Source of the DNA: an uncultured Eubacteriales bacterium
Lineage (GTDB): Bacteria; Bacillota; Clostridia; Christensenellales; Borkfalkiaceae
Length of the DNA stretch: 59,349 nucleotides
Assembly: GCA_958421945.1 (NCBI GenBank)
Contig: CATZMZ010000010.1
Coordinates: forward strand, 1 to 59,349
Direction: 5' to 3'
Part shown: positions 1-7,753 of the stretch, piece after piece
Numbering within the stretch: the first letter of the stretch is position 1
Layout: each line of letters starts with the position of its first letter
Notes under the pieces: model-generated
What the model saw: only the letters and a program-made list of their open reading frames with translations
Database searches by the model: none
What the model was told of the DNA's origin: nothing
Position numbers and translations under genes: made by a program

Positions 1-756
1 AAAATAGTTTTTCAACACATCAACGCTTTTATCGTAATCCACAATGCCTCTATAGTTTATGTAATCCGGAAACGTTGTTTGTAAATTTTCAAACCATTGT
101 GCTTGTCCAAAATCGATCTGTCCGTATATATCTAATGTATAAACAATTCTACCTGCTTCTTCATTCACTTCTTTTACGGCATTCACAGCATCTTCTATCC
201 CCTTTTCTTTCATCACACGAGAAAATGTACAAAGTTTATAAGGTTCTCCCGTGGGATATACAAGTTCTTCAGGTTTCAAAATTTTTAAGTCTTTGCAATT
301 CGGCATCACAACAATATTGGTAAAACCTTGTTCTTCCAACGCCCGTTTCATTGTGTTTGTTTCCACATAAATTTCGTCAAACCGTTTCAATTTTTTTGCA
401 AGTCTTTTACGTGTTTTTAAAAATTCAGGAAGCCAACCTCCGATAACTACATAATGTAATTTTCTGTTTTTAAAAAATTTTCTGAAAAACGACAACAACG
501 GAACGTAAACTCTCACCCCGTTGTGTGCAGGAAAAATTATTACATTCTGTGTTTTTTTTAGCGACTTCCAACTTTGAAAAGGTGCTTTCAATAATGTACT
601 TTTCCCGCCTGCGGTATCTAACTTTAGAACTTCATCGTTTCCAAGTTGCTTGCTCAACTCGTCGGTTATAATTTTGGTTTTTACGGTTTGACCGTTTAAT
701 AAAAGTTTACTATTGCCAAAATGACCAATAACAGAAACTGCTTTTAATTGCTTCAT
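1..756 (-). CDS. Glycosyltransferase, GT4-like, 3' end outside window
   Basis: The frame is open for 252 codons from an ATG at 756 to the window edge, so the C-terminus is missing. The start overlaps the stop of the upstream glycosyltransferase by four bases (ATGA), which fits translational coupling. The visible part has a Rossmann-like N-terminal half ending near a Gly-Gly-Trp segment, then a linker and the start of a second domain with a Phe-Ser-Arg motif followed by Lys-Glu-Lys-Gly. That arrangement is typical of the nucleotide-sugar-binding half of GT-B (GT4) enzymes. It probably adds a sugar during assembly of the lipid-linked glycan made by this operon. Donor and acceptor cannot be read from sequence. 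Family assignment is fairly safe; specificity is unknown. Confidence 0.72.
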   Translation of the reverse strand, partial: MKQLKAVSVIGHFGNSKLLLNGQTVKTKIITDELSKQLGNDEVLKLDTAGGKSTLLKAPFQSWKSLKKTQNVIIFPAHNGVRVYVPLLSFFRKFFKNRKLHYVVIGGWLPEFLKTRKRLAKKLKRFDEIYVETNTMKRALEEQGFTNIVVMPNCKDLKILKPEELVYPTGEPYKLCTFSRVMKEKGIEDAVNAVKEVNEEAGRIVYTLDIYGQIDFGQAQWFENLQTTFPDYINYRGIVDYDKSVDVLKNYF

Positions 757-1532
757 TGTTTTATTCTTACCGCTTTTTCATATTTTTTCTTTTTCCAAAC
801 ACCGAACCACATATTCCAACAAGCGAACCAAAACGCCGCAATCGCAGTTTTTTCGTCGCAATAATGAAACAAATCGTAGTGGCTTTTTAGTTTTTTACTT
901 AATTTATCGTGCGAAATCGACTTTTTGCGTATTCTGTACTTTGCAAGATTTTCCGGCAAAAGATAACAATTTGCTTTTTTACATAGTTTCAATAGAATCG
1001 CATAATCGTTATTCTTTTTTATATCTTTAATCTGTATCAATCCAAATGTTTTTGCGTTATACATAAACGTAAGACACCCGGGATAACCATAATGATACAT
1101 TTTTCGCTTTGTTACGACTTTCGGTCCCGAAACAAGAATATTCAATGGTTTAGATTCTTCGTCTATCTTTTCATATTGATGATAAGCAAAGGAGTAGTTA
1201 TTTCTTTGCATAAACTTAATCATTCTTTCAAGTTTTTCGGGAAGCCACAAATCATCTGAATCCAAAAACGCAATCCATTCTCCACGAGCCTCGCTCATTG
1301 CCCTATTTCTCGTAAGAGCAGCCCCACAATTCTTTTCGTTCTTGAAGTACTTGATTCTTTCATCCGACAAAAAAGGTTGTACAATCTCATCTGTGTTATC
1401 AGTTGAACTATCATCAACGATCAACAATTCCCAATTTGTATATGTCTGCGCCAATACAGATTGTATCGATTCGCCAATAAATCGAGCCGTATTCCACGAC
1501 GGCATTATGATTGAAACTAATTCATCTGTCAT
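753..1532 (-). CDS. Family 2 glycosyltransferase
   Basis: This is a 259-residue GT-A fold transferase. The N-terminus has the family 2 opening (Ser-Ile-Ile-Met-Pro-Ser-Trp-Asn), Asp40-Asp41 of the nucleotide-binding site and the metal-binding Asp91-x-Asp93-Asp94 in a Leu-Asp-Ser-Asp-Asp segment. The enzyme should be cytoplasmic or peripheral at the membrane and transfer a sugar from a nucleotide donor to a lipid-linked acceptor. A GAGGAG ribosome-binding site lies about 11 bases before the ATG. It lies between the phosphoglycosyl transferase gene and a second glycosyltransferase gene whose start overlaps its stop, so the three act in one pathway. The sugar cannot be predicted. Confidence in the family is high. 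Confidence 0.88.
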   Translation of the reverse strand: MTDELVSIIMPSWNTARFIGESIQSVLAQTYTNWELLIVDDSSTDNTDEIVQPFLSDERIKYFKNEKNCGAALTRNRAMSEARGEWIAFLDSDDLWLPEKLERMIKFMQRNNYSFAYHQYEKIDEESKPLNILVSGPKVVTKRKMYHYGYPGCLTFMYNAKTFGLIQIKDIKKNNDYAILLKLCKKANCYLLPENLAKYRIRKKSISHDKLSKKLKSHYDLFHYCDEKTAIAAFWFACWNMWFGVWKKKKYEKAVRIKQ

Positions 1533-1561
1533 AATAAACTTTACTCCTCTTTCGGGTTCTG

Positions 1562-2335
1562 TCAGTCTTTTTTTATACGTTCAGCAACCGCCGCTTCGCT
1601 TTCAACCGCTGTCGTTTCGCTTGTCGGCTCGATATAGTCGCCTTTATACTCTTTTCCGAGTACGGAAAATACCGTCATAAACATCGTCTTTATATCCCGC
1701 CAAAAACCAAACTTTTCAATCGCTTTCAAATTGTAATACATTTTGGCAGGCAGTATCTTTTCGATATAAACCTTATCGGTATCTTCTGCCCCGTTCAGAA
1801 GCTCTGCTTCATCTTTATAATAAATACTTGCAAGACTTGTAACGCCGGCAGGCAATAAAAGCGTTGCCATCATTTTGGGCGTATACTCTGAAACATATTT
1901 CGGCACTTCGGGACGTGTACCAACAAAAGTCATCGTTCCACGAAAAATATCAATCAGTTGACAAACCTCGTCAAGCCGACATTTACGAATGAATCTACCG
2001 ACTTTGGTTACACGAGAATCGTGGTCAACGGTGACCTGCGAACCCTTATCGGCATCGACCACCATCGAGCGGAATTTGAATATTCTGAAACGTTTTCCGT
2101 ATTGCGTCACCCGCTCTTGCCGATAAAACACCGGGCCTTTGCTGTCGATTTTTATCGCAATCGCCAAAACAAGAAACAGCGGCGATAATACAATCAACAT
2201 TAAAGCTGAAACGAAAATATCGAAAACGCGCTTCCAGAACAACGAAAAATTCTTTTTACGCAAAATATCGTAATATTTCCGCACTTCGTCCGTCTGCATT
2301 TCAAGTGGCAGATTCTTCCATTTGCAAATCAGCAT
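1562..2335 (-). CDS. Phosphoglycosyl transferase, PglC/WbaP-type sugar transferase
   Basis: This 257-residue protein belongs to the monotopic bacterial sugar transferase family, which moves a phospho-sugar from a UDP-sugar to undecaprenyl phosphate and so starts glycan assembly. Visible features are the N-terminal hydrophobic re-entrant segment at about residues 36-60, the Lys-Phe-Arg-Ser-Met motif, a Leu-Asp-Glu segment near residue 140 and the Val-Gly-Thr-Arg-Pro-Glu motif. The size matches the short PglC-like members rather than long WbaP. The start codon overlaps the stop of the aminotransferase gene by one base (TAATG), with CAGGAG eight bases upstream, which indicates coupling. With the DegT aminotransferase and the acyltransferase remnant it suggests a diacetamido-type first sugar; this is inference. 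Confidence 0.9.
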   Translation of the reverse strand: MLICKWKNLPLEMQTDEVRKYYDILRKKNFSLFWKRVFDIFVSALMLIVLSPLFLVLAIAIKIDSKGPVFYRQERVTQYGKRFRIFKFRSMVVDADKGSQVTVDHDSRVTKVGRFIRKCRLDEVCQLIDIFRGTMTFVGTRPEVPKYVSEYTPKMMATLLLPAGVTSLASIYYKDEAELLNGAEDTDKVYIEKILPAKMYYNLKAIEKFGFWRDIKTMFMTVFSVLGKEYKGDYIEPTSETTAVESEAAVAERIKKD

Positions 2336-3537
2336 TAGATGTACTCCTGCAGAATATCCACGAAATTATCGATTACATATTGTACCTGTTCGTCAGTCAG
2401 ACAAGTATGCAAAGGCAACGTGATTTCGTGCGCGAAGTGGTTGTACGCGTTCGGATAATCCTTGATATCGAAACCGAGGTTTTTATACGCCGTGTGCATA
2501 GGAAGCGGCTTATAATGCACGTTGCAGGCTATGCCCTGTTCCGCCATTTTCGTAATGATTTCGCCGCGCTGATCGTAAGTAATCTTCGGTATTTCCGTAA
2601 TATACAAATGCCCCGAAGATTCGTGTTCGCTTGTATAATGCGGCAACACCTTTACCCCGAGCGGCTTTAACGCTTTATCATAACGCGCGATAATTTCTCT
2701 GCGTCGTTTTAACATTCCCGGGTATCTCTCAAATTGTTTTAACCCAATTGCCGCAACAACGTCCGTCATATTGCATTTGTACCATGTGCCGACAATATCA
2801 TATTCCCACGCACCAAGCTTTGTTTTTGCAAGCGCGTCTTTTGATTGACCATGCAAACTCAAAAGTTGCAATTTATGATAAATGTCTTCATCGCTGATTC
2901 CATCAATCGTTTTCCAAGTAAGCGCGCCGCCTTCCGCCGTGGTAAAATTCTTTACGGCGTGAAAACTAAAACTTGAAAAATCGGCGATGGAACCGACCAT
3001 TTTCCCGTGCCGGTTTGCACCGAATGCGTGTGCCGTGTCTGCACATACCGCAATTCTTCCGATTGCTTTCTGAATCTCATTTGACGGTTTAAATAAATGC
3101 TTCTTTTTCTCTACGATTTCAAAAATACGGTCGTAATCGCAAGGCACCCCGCCGAGGTCGACGGGAATAATCACTTTTGTTTTATCCGTAATCGCCTTTT
3201 CAAACGCGTCGTAGTCCATTTCAAGACTATTTTCTTGCGAATCGATAAGTTTCAACGTAGCGCCGACGTGGCAAACAACGGAAGCCGATGCCGTGTAGGT
3301 ATATGCGGGAACGATAACTTCATCGCCCGCCCCGATGCCGAAAATATGTAACGCCATTTCCGCGCAAGCCGTCTGCGAATTCAAACATACACATTTTTTT
3401 ACGCCTATCCATTCGACAATTTCTTTTTCGAGTTGCTTCGTTCTCGGACCGGTTGTAATCCAACCGGAACGCAAAGTTTCCGCTACTTCATTTATTTCAA
3501 GCTCGGATATATCCGGAGGGGAAAAAGGTACTCTCAT
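2335..3537 (-). CDS. DegT/DnrJ/EryC1-family sugar aminotransferase
   Basis: This 400-residue fold-type I PLP enzyme belongs to the family that transfers an amino group to a keto nucleotide-sugar. The PLP lysine is Lys196 in a Ser-Phe-His-Ala-Val-Lys-Asn-Phe segment followed by the family's Glu-Gly-Gly. Upstream, an Asp-Thr-Ala-His-Ala-Phe-Gly motif supplies the cofactor-stacking and aspartate residues. The length is normal. An AAAGGAG ribosome-binding site precedes the ATG by nine bases. It sits 15 bases after the acyltransferase remnant and overlaps the phosphoglycosyl transferase gene. The gene order resembles the PglD-PglE-PglC set for UDP-diacetamidobacillosamine, but no dehydratase (PglF) is visible here. 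Substrate is inferred. Confidence 0.9.
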   Translation of the reverse strand: MRVPFSPPDISELEINEVAETLRSGWITTGPRTKQLEKEIVEWIGVKKCVCLNSQTACAEMALHIFGIGAGDEVIVPAYTYTASASVVCHVGATLKLIDSQENSLEMDYDAFEKAITDKTKVIIPVDLGGVPCDYDRIFEIVEKKKHLFKPSNEIQKAIGRIAVCADTAHAFGANRHGKMVGSIADFSSFSFHAVKNFTTAEGGALTWKTIDGISDEDIYHKLQLLSLHGQSKDALAKTKLGAWEYDIVGTWYKCNMTDVVAAIGLKQFERYPGMLKRRREIIARYDKALKPLGVKVLPHYTSEHESSGHLYITEIPKITYDQRGEIITKMAEQGIACNVHYKPLPMHTAYKNLGFDIKDYPNAYNHFAHEITLPLHTCLTDEQVQYVIDNFVDILQEYI

Positions 3538-3552
3538 TTGTAAAAACTCCTT

Positions 3553-3936
3553 TTACATTCCATCTTCAAAACAATAATTATTCCCTTCGGGCGTTTTCTT
3601 TGCGAGTTTGTTCCCGTAACAAATTTGCCCGTGCTTTACTTCCGTTTGCGGCTCTACATAGGTATTATCCACAACAGTTGCTCCGCAACATATCATAGAG
3701 CCTCTGCCAACTTCGCTTCCGCAATCGATTGTTGCATTTGCACCGATATAACAGCAATCATTGATAACCGCGCCGCTATTCACCGCCGCGAAAGGCTCGA
3801 TCATAACGTCTTTTTCTACTTTTGCAGTCTTGCTGATATACGACTTCTGGCTAATCAAAGTAACAACTGTATATCCGCACTCTTCAAGTATGCCTGTAAG
3901 TCTTAACCTTTCCGTCATATCTGCTACCGAATCCAT
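3553..3936 (-). pseudogene. N-terminally truncated hexapeptide-repeat acyltransferase (PglD-like)
   Basis: About 115 residues match the C-terminal part of PglD-type sugar O/N-acetyltransferases. There is a last stretch of the small N-terminal domain ending in Val-Thr-Leu-Ile-Ser, then a left-handed beta-helix made of isoleucine-rich hexads. The usual first 60-70 residues are missing. Upstream, at about position 3920, the sequence switches directly into a helicase-associated domain read in another frame, which marks a deletion junction. Possible internal starts are the ATGs at 3936 and 3918, neither with a convincing ribosome-binding site. The frame stays open to 4014 but that extension is out-of-frame helicase DNA. 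Whether the stump is made or active is unknown; it lies 15 bases before the aminotransferase gene. Confidence 0.68.
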
Positions 3937-4413
3937 CTGCCGAGTGCTAATCCGTCTGCCGTCACATACGCCACGGGGATTTTTAAATCGCCATACTTTT
4001 TCTTGTATTCGCAAGCTGCTTCGTAACTTTTATTCCAATTATTTCCGAACTTGCCTTCCCAAGAAAAACCTAATTCGTCAAGCCGTTTTATTTGTTCTTC
4101 CGTAAGTTCTGCGTCTTTCCCGCTTCCGTTCTTACGACTGCGCGTATTAAAAATCCACGCTCCGAGCCGCAACCCGTCCGCCGTCACATAATAACTCGGC
4201 ACGTCCGCGTTCCCGTTTTCCTTGTAATAATCAAGCAACGCGGCGTAATTTTTCTCAAACAGATAATCGGGAACGTCCCAAACCATTCCTATTTCGTCAT
4301 CTTGCAAAGGTGTTCATAGTCGGAACAGAATACGATATATTTGCCGTTTTTATCGGTGATATGTTTTTTAAAAATCTCGTCTATGCCCTCCCGATAGATG
4401 TACTTTTCTCCTT
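3924..4413 (-). pseudogene. Remnant of a helicase with helicase-associated (HA) repeats
   Basis: Two fragments of one former gene lie in different frames. Bases 4293-4406 encode a piece of helicase core (Gly-Lys-Tyr-Ile-Val-Phe-Cys-Ser-Asp-Tyr-Glu-His), as in large DEAD/DEAH helicases of Clostridia, ending at an in-frame stop. Bases 3924-4307 encode 127 residues with roughly one and a half to two HA repeats, recognisable by the repeated Val-Thr-Ala-Asp-Gly-Leu-x-Leu-Gly-x-Trp motif. The second repeat stops at the junction with the acyltransferase. A full gene of this class would be several kilobases, so most is deleted. Such proteins are usually accessory and associated with mobile DNA. Confidence 0.72.
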
Positions 4414-4430
4414 ACATTTCGTACATCTAT
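4394..4430 (-). promoter_or_regulatory. 10-bp perfect inverted repeat around a ribosome-binding site
   Basis: The arms ATAGATGTAC and GTACATCTAT pair perfectly over ten bases with a 17-base loop. On the minus strand the loop contains AAGGAG, so the stem-loop could present or hide a ribosome-binding site at the head of the helicase remnant. It lies within about 60 bases of the predicted transcription start from the promoter at 4460-4488. Whether it acts as an RNA structure or a DNA operator cannot be told. Confidence 0.5.
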
Positions 4431-4459
4431 TAGGGTAATATCTACACTTTATTGTCGCA

Positions 4460-4488
4460 ATTATAACATATTTGCATAGAAAAATCAA
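4460..4488 (-). promoter_or_regulatory. Sigma-A-type promoter reading into the glycan operon
   Basis: On the minus strand TTGATT is followed after exactly 17 bases by a perfect TATAAT. The predicted start is near 4453. It originally would have served the helicase gene; after the deletion the next intact genes downstream are the aminotransferase and glycosyltransferases. It may now drive them, because no other promoter is obvious between here and 3537. That is inference. Confidence 0.66.
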
Positions 4489-4523
4489 GTACTTTTTATT
4501 GCGCGCCGCTACAATAATATACT

Positions 4524-4901
4524 TTATAACTTTTTCTGTTTCGCAGATGTAAAGCACTCGACTTTTTTCTCGCACGATTTCGGACGTTGAATTTTATCGC
4601 CTACATAAGCTGCCGTTAGTCCTAACCGATACGCCGTTTGCAAACTGCTTTGGATGACCGATATAATTCCGTTTACCGAATTAGACGAAAGACCTTTCCC
4701 TGTCCTCGTATTTCCATTTTCAACCATTTCCGTAATGTAACGCTGAATCGTTATGGGCGCAAGTTCATCCATATCGTAATCGCCGAGATATGGTGCGATT
4801 TTCTTTTCTACCGTTTGCTTATACAAATCGAACGTCCTTATTTTGTGCGTCGGCTTAACGTAATTTTCAAGCCATATATTTAACCATTCCGAATATTTCA
4901 T
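4524..4901 (-). pseudogene. Tyrosine recombinase, N-terminal fragment
   Basis: The 125 residues match the N-terminal SAM-like core-binding domain of phage/transposon tyrosine integrases: an opening Trp-Leu-x-x-Trp-Leu-x-x-Tyr pattern, a Gln-Arg-Tyr helix, and Leu-Ser-Ser-x-Ser-Val-Asn before the helix that leads to the catalytic domain. The frame stops just after Glu-Cys-Phe-Thr, where the catalytic domain would begin, so the Arg-His-Arg-Tyr residues are absent and it cannot recombine DNA. The start has a good AAGGAGG eight bases upstream. It is probably debris of an element older than the serine-recombinase element next to it. Functional roles such as DNA binding by the stump cannot be excluded. 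Confidence 0.78.
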
Positions 4902-4956
4902 TGATAATACCTCCTTATTTTTTATAACATATCTACCCTAAATTATTTTCGGGCAT

Positions 4957-4987
4957 AAAAAAACGGAGAGAACAAAAATTGTTCTCC
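4957..4987 (-). terminator. Intrinsic terminator after the serine recombinase
   Basis: On the minus strand a GGAGAACAA stem pairs with TTGTTCTC-CC around a three-base loop and is followed by G and seven T. It lies about 130 bases downstream of the recombinase stop codon and isolates that gene from the integrase remnant. Confidence 0.75.
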
Positions 4988-5116
4988 CTTAAAAATCTCA
5001 ATACCACGCAAAATCGCAAATTTTACTCGCGGCGTTACTATATCATTACTATATTTAATTATTTTTTTCCACTGGAAAAGACGGTTGCTTTTTGCATCCG
5101 CCTTATTTTATAACGA

Positions 5117-5458
5117 TTAAATTATTTCAAAATGTTTTAATGCGGCTTTGATCGCGTCCGACATTTCTGCCGTCGGGTGAGAACGCGGGCGTTTCAATTC
5201 TTCTACCGCGTTCGGCGCATCGTACATAGGCACACCTAAATCACGTTTAACTTCGGCAATATAAGCCGTATGCACTTTAAATCCATACTTTTCTTCGATA
5301 TAGGCTTGAATATCTTTGTAAGTCGTTTTCTTTTTAGGTTTTTGTTCGTTTAATTCTTCTTGAAGTTTTTTAAGCGACACTTGTCCTTCGCCTTCACCAA
5401 ACTCAACGTCAATGTTGATATGTCTTTCCGTTTTTTTGGACAAGCATACTAACGTTTC
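5117..5458 (-). repeat. RlmD-like 3' tail, copy A (recombinase end)
   Basis: These bases encode the last about 114 residues of the serine recombinase. They align without gaps for the final 69 codons with the end of rlmD at 20559-20897, in the same orientation. The last 68 residues are about 80% identical by eye, while the DNA is only roughly 70% identical, so the copies are not a recent duplication. The two copies flank the 15-kb element. The match weakly extends to the Glu-Thr-Leu-Val segment that in RlmD closes the methyltransferase domain. Confidence 0.85.
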
Positions 5459-7102
5459 GATACTACCCTGTTTATCCCACAGTAGTTTATTGACCTCTTT
5501 ATTGTCGATATAGATAGGGAAATTAAGCGTTATCGACTTTAAGGGCATTACCGCCGGCTCGTCGTTGGGATATATCTGTACCTCTTTGATAAGATATGAT
5601 ATTAAGTCCTTCTTTTCTTTCTCCGACATTATATCATAAATTTCGTCGAACGACAAGAGTAATTTATATATATTTTCCAACGTTATCGCATCTTCTTCCA
5701 TTGCCGTCTTTCTCAATTCGGCGTCCGCAATATTTTCCTCCAATTCAGCCATAGCATCGTACAAACCGTCAAGCCGTGTCGACATATCCTGCAATTTGCG
5801 CTCCCTGTACTTTGCGTCAAGCGGAAGGTTATCGATTGCCTCTTCCAGATTTGCTTTATTGCTTTCCACTTCAAGCAGCTTCTTTTTGAAATTCGCAAGT
5901 TCTTTATCAATCGCTTGTGTGTTTACAGGCTGACCTATCCGACTTTCTATCTCTTTGGCAAACGATTCACCACGGACAAGTTCCATTATCGCCTCTATCA
6001 CGTATGGCTCTATATCCGTCTTTTTGAGTTTAGCCTTATAGTCGCAGACGTAACCTCTCGGATTGCCGTTATGGCTGCAATAATAGTAATAAACGTCCTT
6101 ATCCGTTCCGTCCTTCTTCTGCCAATAATGGCGGTTACAATACATCGGACTGCCGCACTTCGGACAGCGCAATAACCCCGTTAAAAGATGAATACGCTCT
6201 CGCCCGACTCTTGAAGGCGATTTTACTCCCGTGCTATTTCTTTTCGCCCTTGTCTTTTCCCAAGTTTCGTTATCTATCAACGCCTGGTGCTTTCCATCGA
6301 ACAGAAGATAGTCTTTGGCTCGTATTGTACGGTAATCGTCCCGACTGCCCTTTACCTTTTCTTTGGTTCGCCTGCCGTACGCTATCTTACCTGCATACAC
6401 GGGGTTGTCCAGAACACATTGAACGCTTCTTGCACTCCAAACGGTTATGTCGCTCTCTTTGTGCTGATTTTTCCCTATCCCTTGCAAATTGAGATATTTT
6501 GCTACGCCGTTGTAACCCAAACCCGAATTAGCGAATTTATCGAAAATAATCCGCACGACCTCCGCTTCTTCTTCATTTATTGCAAGAGTGTCGTCTTTAA
6601 GCGAATAGCCGTATGGAGCAGGTCCGCCGTTCCATAAGCCCTGCCTTGCCTTTTCTCTTCTGCCGTTCATCGTCTGTTCGAGAATGTTTTCACGCTCGAT
6701 TTCCGCAACTGCGGAAAGTACGGAAATGAGCAACTTTCCGCTTGCCTGCGCTGAATCGATACCTTCTTCGACGCTGATAAGATTAACGCCGTAATCCTGC
6801 ACCGTCTGAAGCGAGCTTAATATATCCGCCGCATTTCTGCCGAAACGGGAGAGCTTGTAAACCAATATGTAGTCAATTTGCATTCCGCTTTTAATATCCG
6901 AAAGCATTGCCTGAAACGCAGGTCGTCCGGATATGGACTTACCGGACTTCCCTGCATCTTCATATTTGTTTACGATAATCATTTCTTCACGATCTGCAAA
7001 AGTTTTCATTCGCGTTATTTGCCCTTCAAGGCTATACCCGTCGACTTGCATTTCCGTGCTTACTCTTGAATAAAGCACGCACTTCTTTCCTTCCCTATTC
7101 AT
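5117..7102 (-). CDS. Large serine recombinase with an RlmD-like C-terminal tail
   Basis: The 661-residue protein is a large serine integrase, the likely enzyme that integrates and excises the surrounding element. The resolvase domain (about 1-150) has Tyr-Ser-Arg-Val-Ser-Thr with catalytic Ser15 and a Lys-Leu-Ser-Arg-Phe-Gly-Arg motif. The recombinase domain (about 160-300) follows, then a zinc ribbon with Cys-Pro-Lys-Cys and later Cys residues (about 315-360) and a coiled coil (about 385-460). The last 110 residues are unlike normal integrases and match the end of RlmD, including a helix-turn-helix-looking stretch with Ala-Tyr-Ile-Ala-Glu-Val-Lys-Arg. An AAAGGAGG site seven bases before the ATG supports the start. 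A small reading frame overlaps the start codon. Confidence 0.95.
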   Translation of the reverse strand: MNREGKKCVLYSRVSTEMQVDGYSLEGQITRMKTFADREEMIIVNKYEDAGKSGKSISGRPAFQAMLSDIKSGMQIDYILVYKLSRFGRNAADILSSLQTVQDYGVNLISVEEGIDSAQASGKLLISVLSAVAEIERENILEQTMNGRREKARQGLWNGGPAPYGYSLKDDTLAINEEEAEVVRIIFDKFANSGLGYNGVAKYLNLQGIGKNQHKESDITVWSARSVQCVLDNPVYAGKIAYGRRTKEKVKGSRDDYRTIRAKDYLLFDGKHQALIDNETWEKTRAKRNSTGVKSPSRVGRERIHLLTGLLRCPKCGSPMYCNRHYWQKKDGTDKDVYYYYCSHNGNPRGYVCDYKAKLKKTDIEPYVIEAIMELVRGESFAKEIESRIGQPVNTQAIDKELANFKKKLLEVESNKANLEEAIDNLPLDAKYRERKLQDMSTRLDGLYDAMAELEENIADAELRKTAMEEDAITLENIYKLLLSFDEIYDIMSEKEKKDLISYLIKEVQIYPNDEPAVMPLKSITLNFPIYIDNKEVNKLLWDKQGSIETLVCLSKKTERHINIDVEFGEGEGQVSLKKLQEELNEQKPKKKTTYKDIQAYIEEKYGFKVHTAYIAEVKRDLGVPMYDAPNAVEELKRPRSHPTAEMSDAIKAALKHFEII

Positions 7103-7196
7103 GTTTTAAGCCTCCTTTCTCATATGTTTTGCCCAGCACCGTCCTACCGTATTTATTGAGTACCTGTGCCATAATGTCAATAAAGGAATCCTTCAT
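7095..7196 (-). CDS. Small protein overlapping the recombinase start
   Basis: A 33-residue frame begins at an ATG preceded by GAGG eight bases upstream and ends at a TAG that overlaps the first codons of the recombinase gene. A longer version would start at TTG 7250 (51 residues), close to AAGGAG. The sequence has the pattern of a short amphipathic helix (Ile-Asp-Ile-Met-Ala-Gln-Val-Leu). Overlap with the recombinase start suggests translational coupling. I do not recognise the family. It could be a regulator of the recombinase or only a leader. Confidence 0.38.
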   Translation of the reverse strand: MKDSFIDIMAQVLNKYGRTVLGKTYEKGGLKHE

Positions 7197-7259
7197 TCTC
7201 TTTTCCTCTGCTAAATTTCTGTTTTCATTATTTAATTCCTGTTGGTTCAATTCTCCTTA

Positions 7260-7376
7260 TCATTTTAGTTTTATATAGGTTTTGTAAACCCTGCTTTTAA
7301 CGGAAAGATAAGCACGATTTACCCTATACATTTTTTCTCCTTGCGGACTACAGCGTTTATAAACGGCATAGCCCAT
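7260..7376 (-). CDS. Small basic ORF upstream of the recombinase
   Basis: This 38-residue frame is rich in Lys, Arg and Tyr. Its internal Met (24 residues to the end) has AAGGAG five to six bases upstream, so the shorter form is the more likely product. The stop codon is followed within a few bases by another AAGGAG that could serve the next small frame. The 320-base gap between the ribbon-helix-helix gene and the recombinase thus seems filled by two tightly packed tiny frames. Function unknown. Confidence 0.33.
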   Translation of the reverse strand: MGYAVYKRCSPQGEKMYRVNRAYLSVKSRVYKTYIKLK

Positions 7377-7421
7377 ATTCCCGACCTTACGGGTGTATTA
7401 AGCGCATAATGCGTTCCGCTG

Positions 7422-7640
7422 TTATTTTCTTTCCTTAAACTCTTCCAAAAGCTTTTGATACCCCATTCTAATCAAATCCACCTTTGGGATTCTTTTCTTC
7501 TTTAAGAAAGCCGTTATTTCGTCATATTCTTTGACTGGAAGTCGCGTGTTAAACTGCTTCGTTGCCCTATCACGTTCTTCTTTGTGTACTATTTCATACT
7601 TTTGTCTTGCCTTTTGTTTGGGCGTTAATTGTTTTTCCAT
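7422..7640 (-). CDS. Ribbon-helix-helix-like DNA-binding protein of the element
   Basis: The product is 72 residues long if it starts at the ATG at 7640, which has AGGAG eight bases upstream; a GTG at 7649 is possible but worse placed. The N-terminal half is very basic. The second half has a short strand (Asn-Thr-Arg-Leu-Pro-Val) followed by two helices, the arrangement of Arc/MetJ-type regulators found on mobilizable plasmids and elements. It sits between the relaxase and recombinase genes, so a role as an oriT accessory factor or as repressor of those genes is plausible. It could instead be an antitoxin, but no toxin lies beside it. Confidence 0.6.
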   Translation of the reverse strand: MEKQLTPKQKARQKYEIVHKEERDRATKQFNTRLPVKEYDEITAFLKKKRIPKVDLIRMGYQKLLEEFKERK

Positions 7641-7753
7641 TTTAATCACTCCTAAAAGCTTATCTTGCCTATATTATACCGTGCTATCACGAGATAATCA
7701 AGCTATTTTTATTTCGTTTTCTTAAATTCTATTTGAAACATTTTAATATCCTC

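Noticed and set aside
75..323. 82-codon plus-strand frame at the left edge
   Set aside because: It is the complement of the clearly coding GT4 glycosyltransferase frame.
4381..4575. 64-codon frame between the integrase and helicase remnants
   Set aside because: It runs through the promoter and the inverted repeat, with low-complexity hydrophobic content and no homology I recognise.
4427..4946. Terminal inverted repeats around the integrase fragment (TTAGGGTA near 4430 and 4942)
   Set aside because: Only about eight to twelve bases agree and no target duplication is visible; too weak to define an element.
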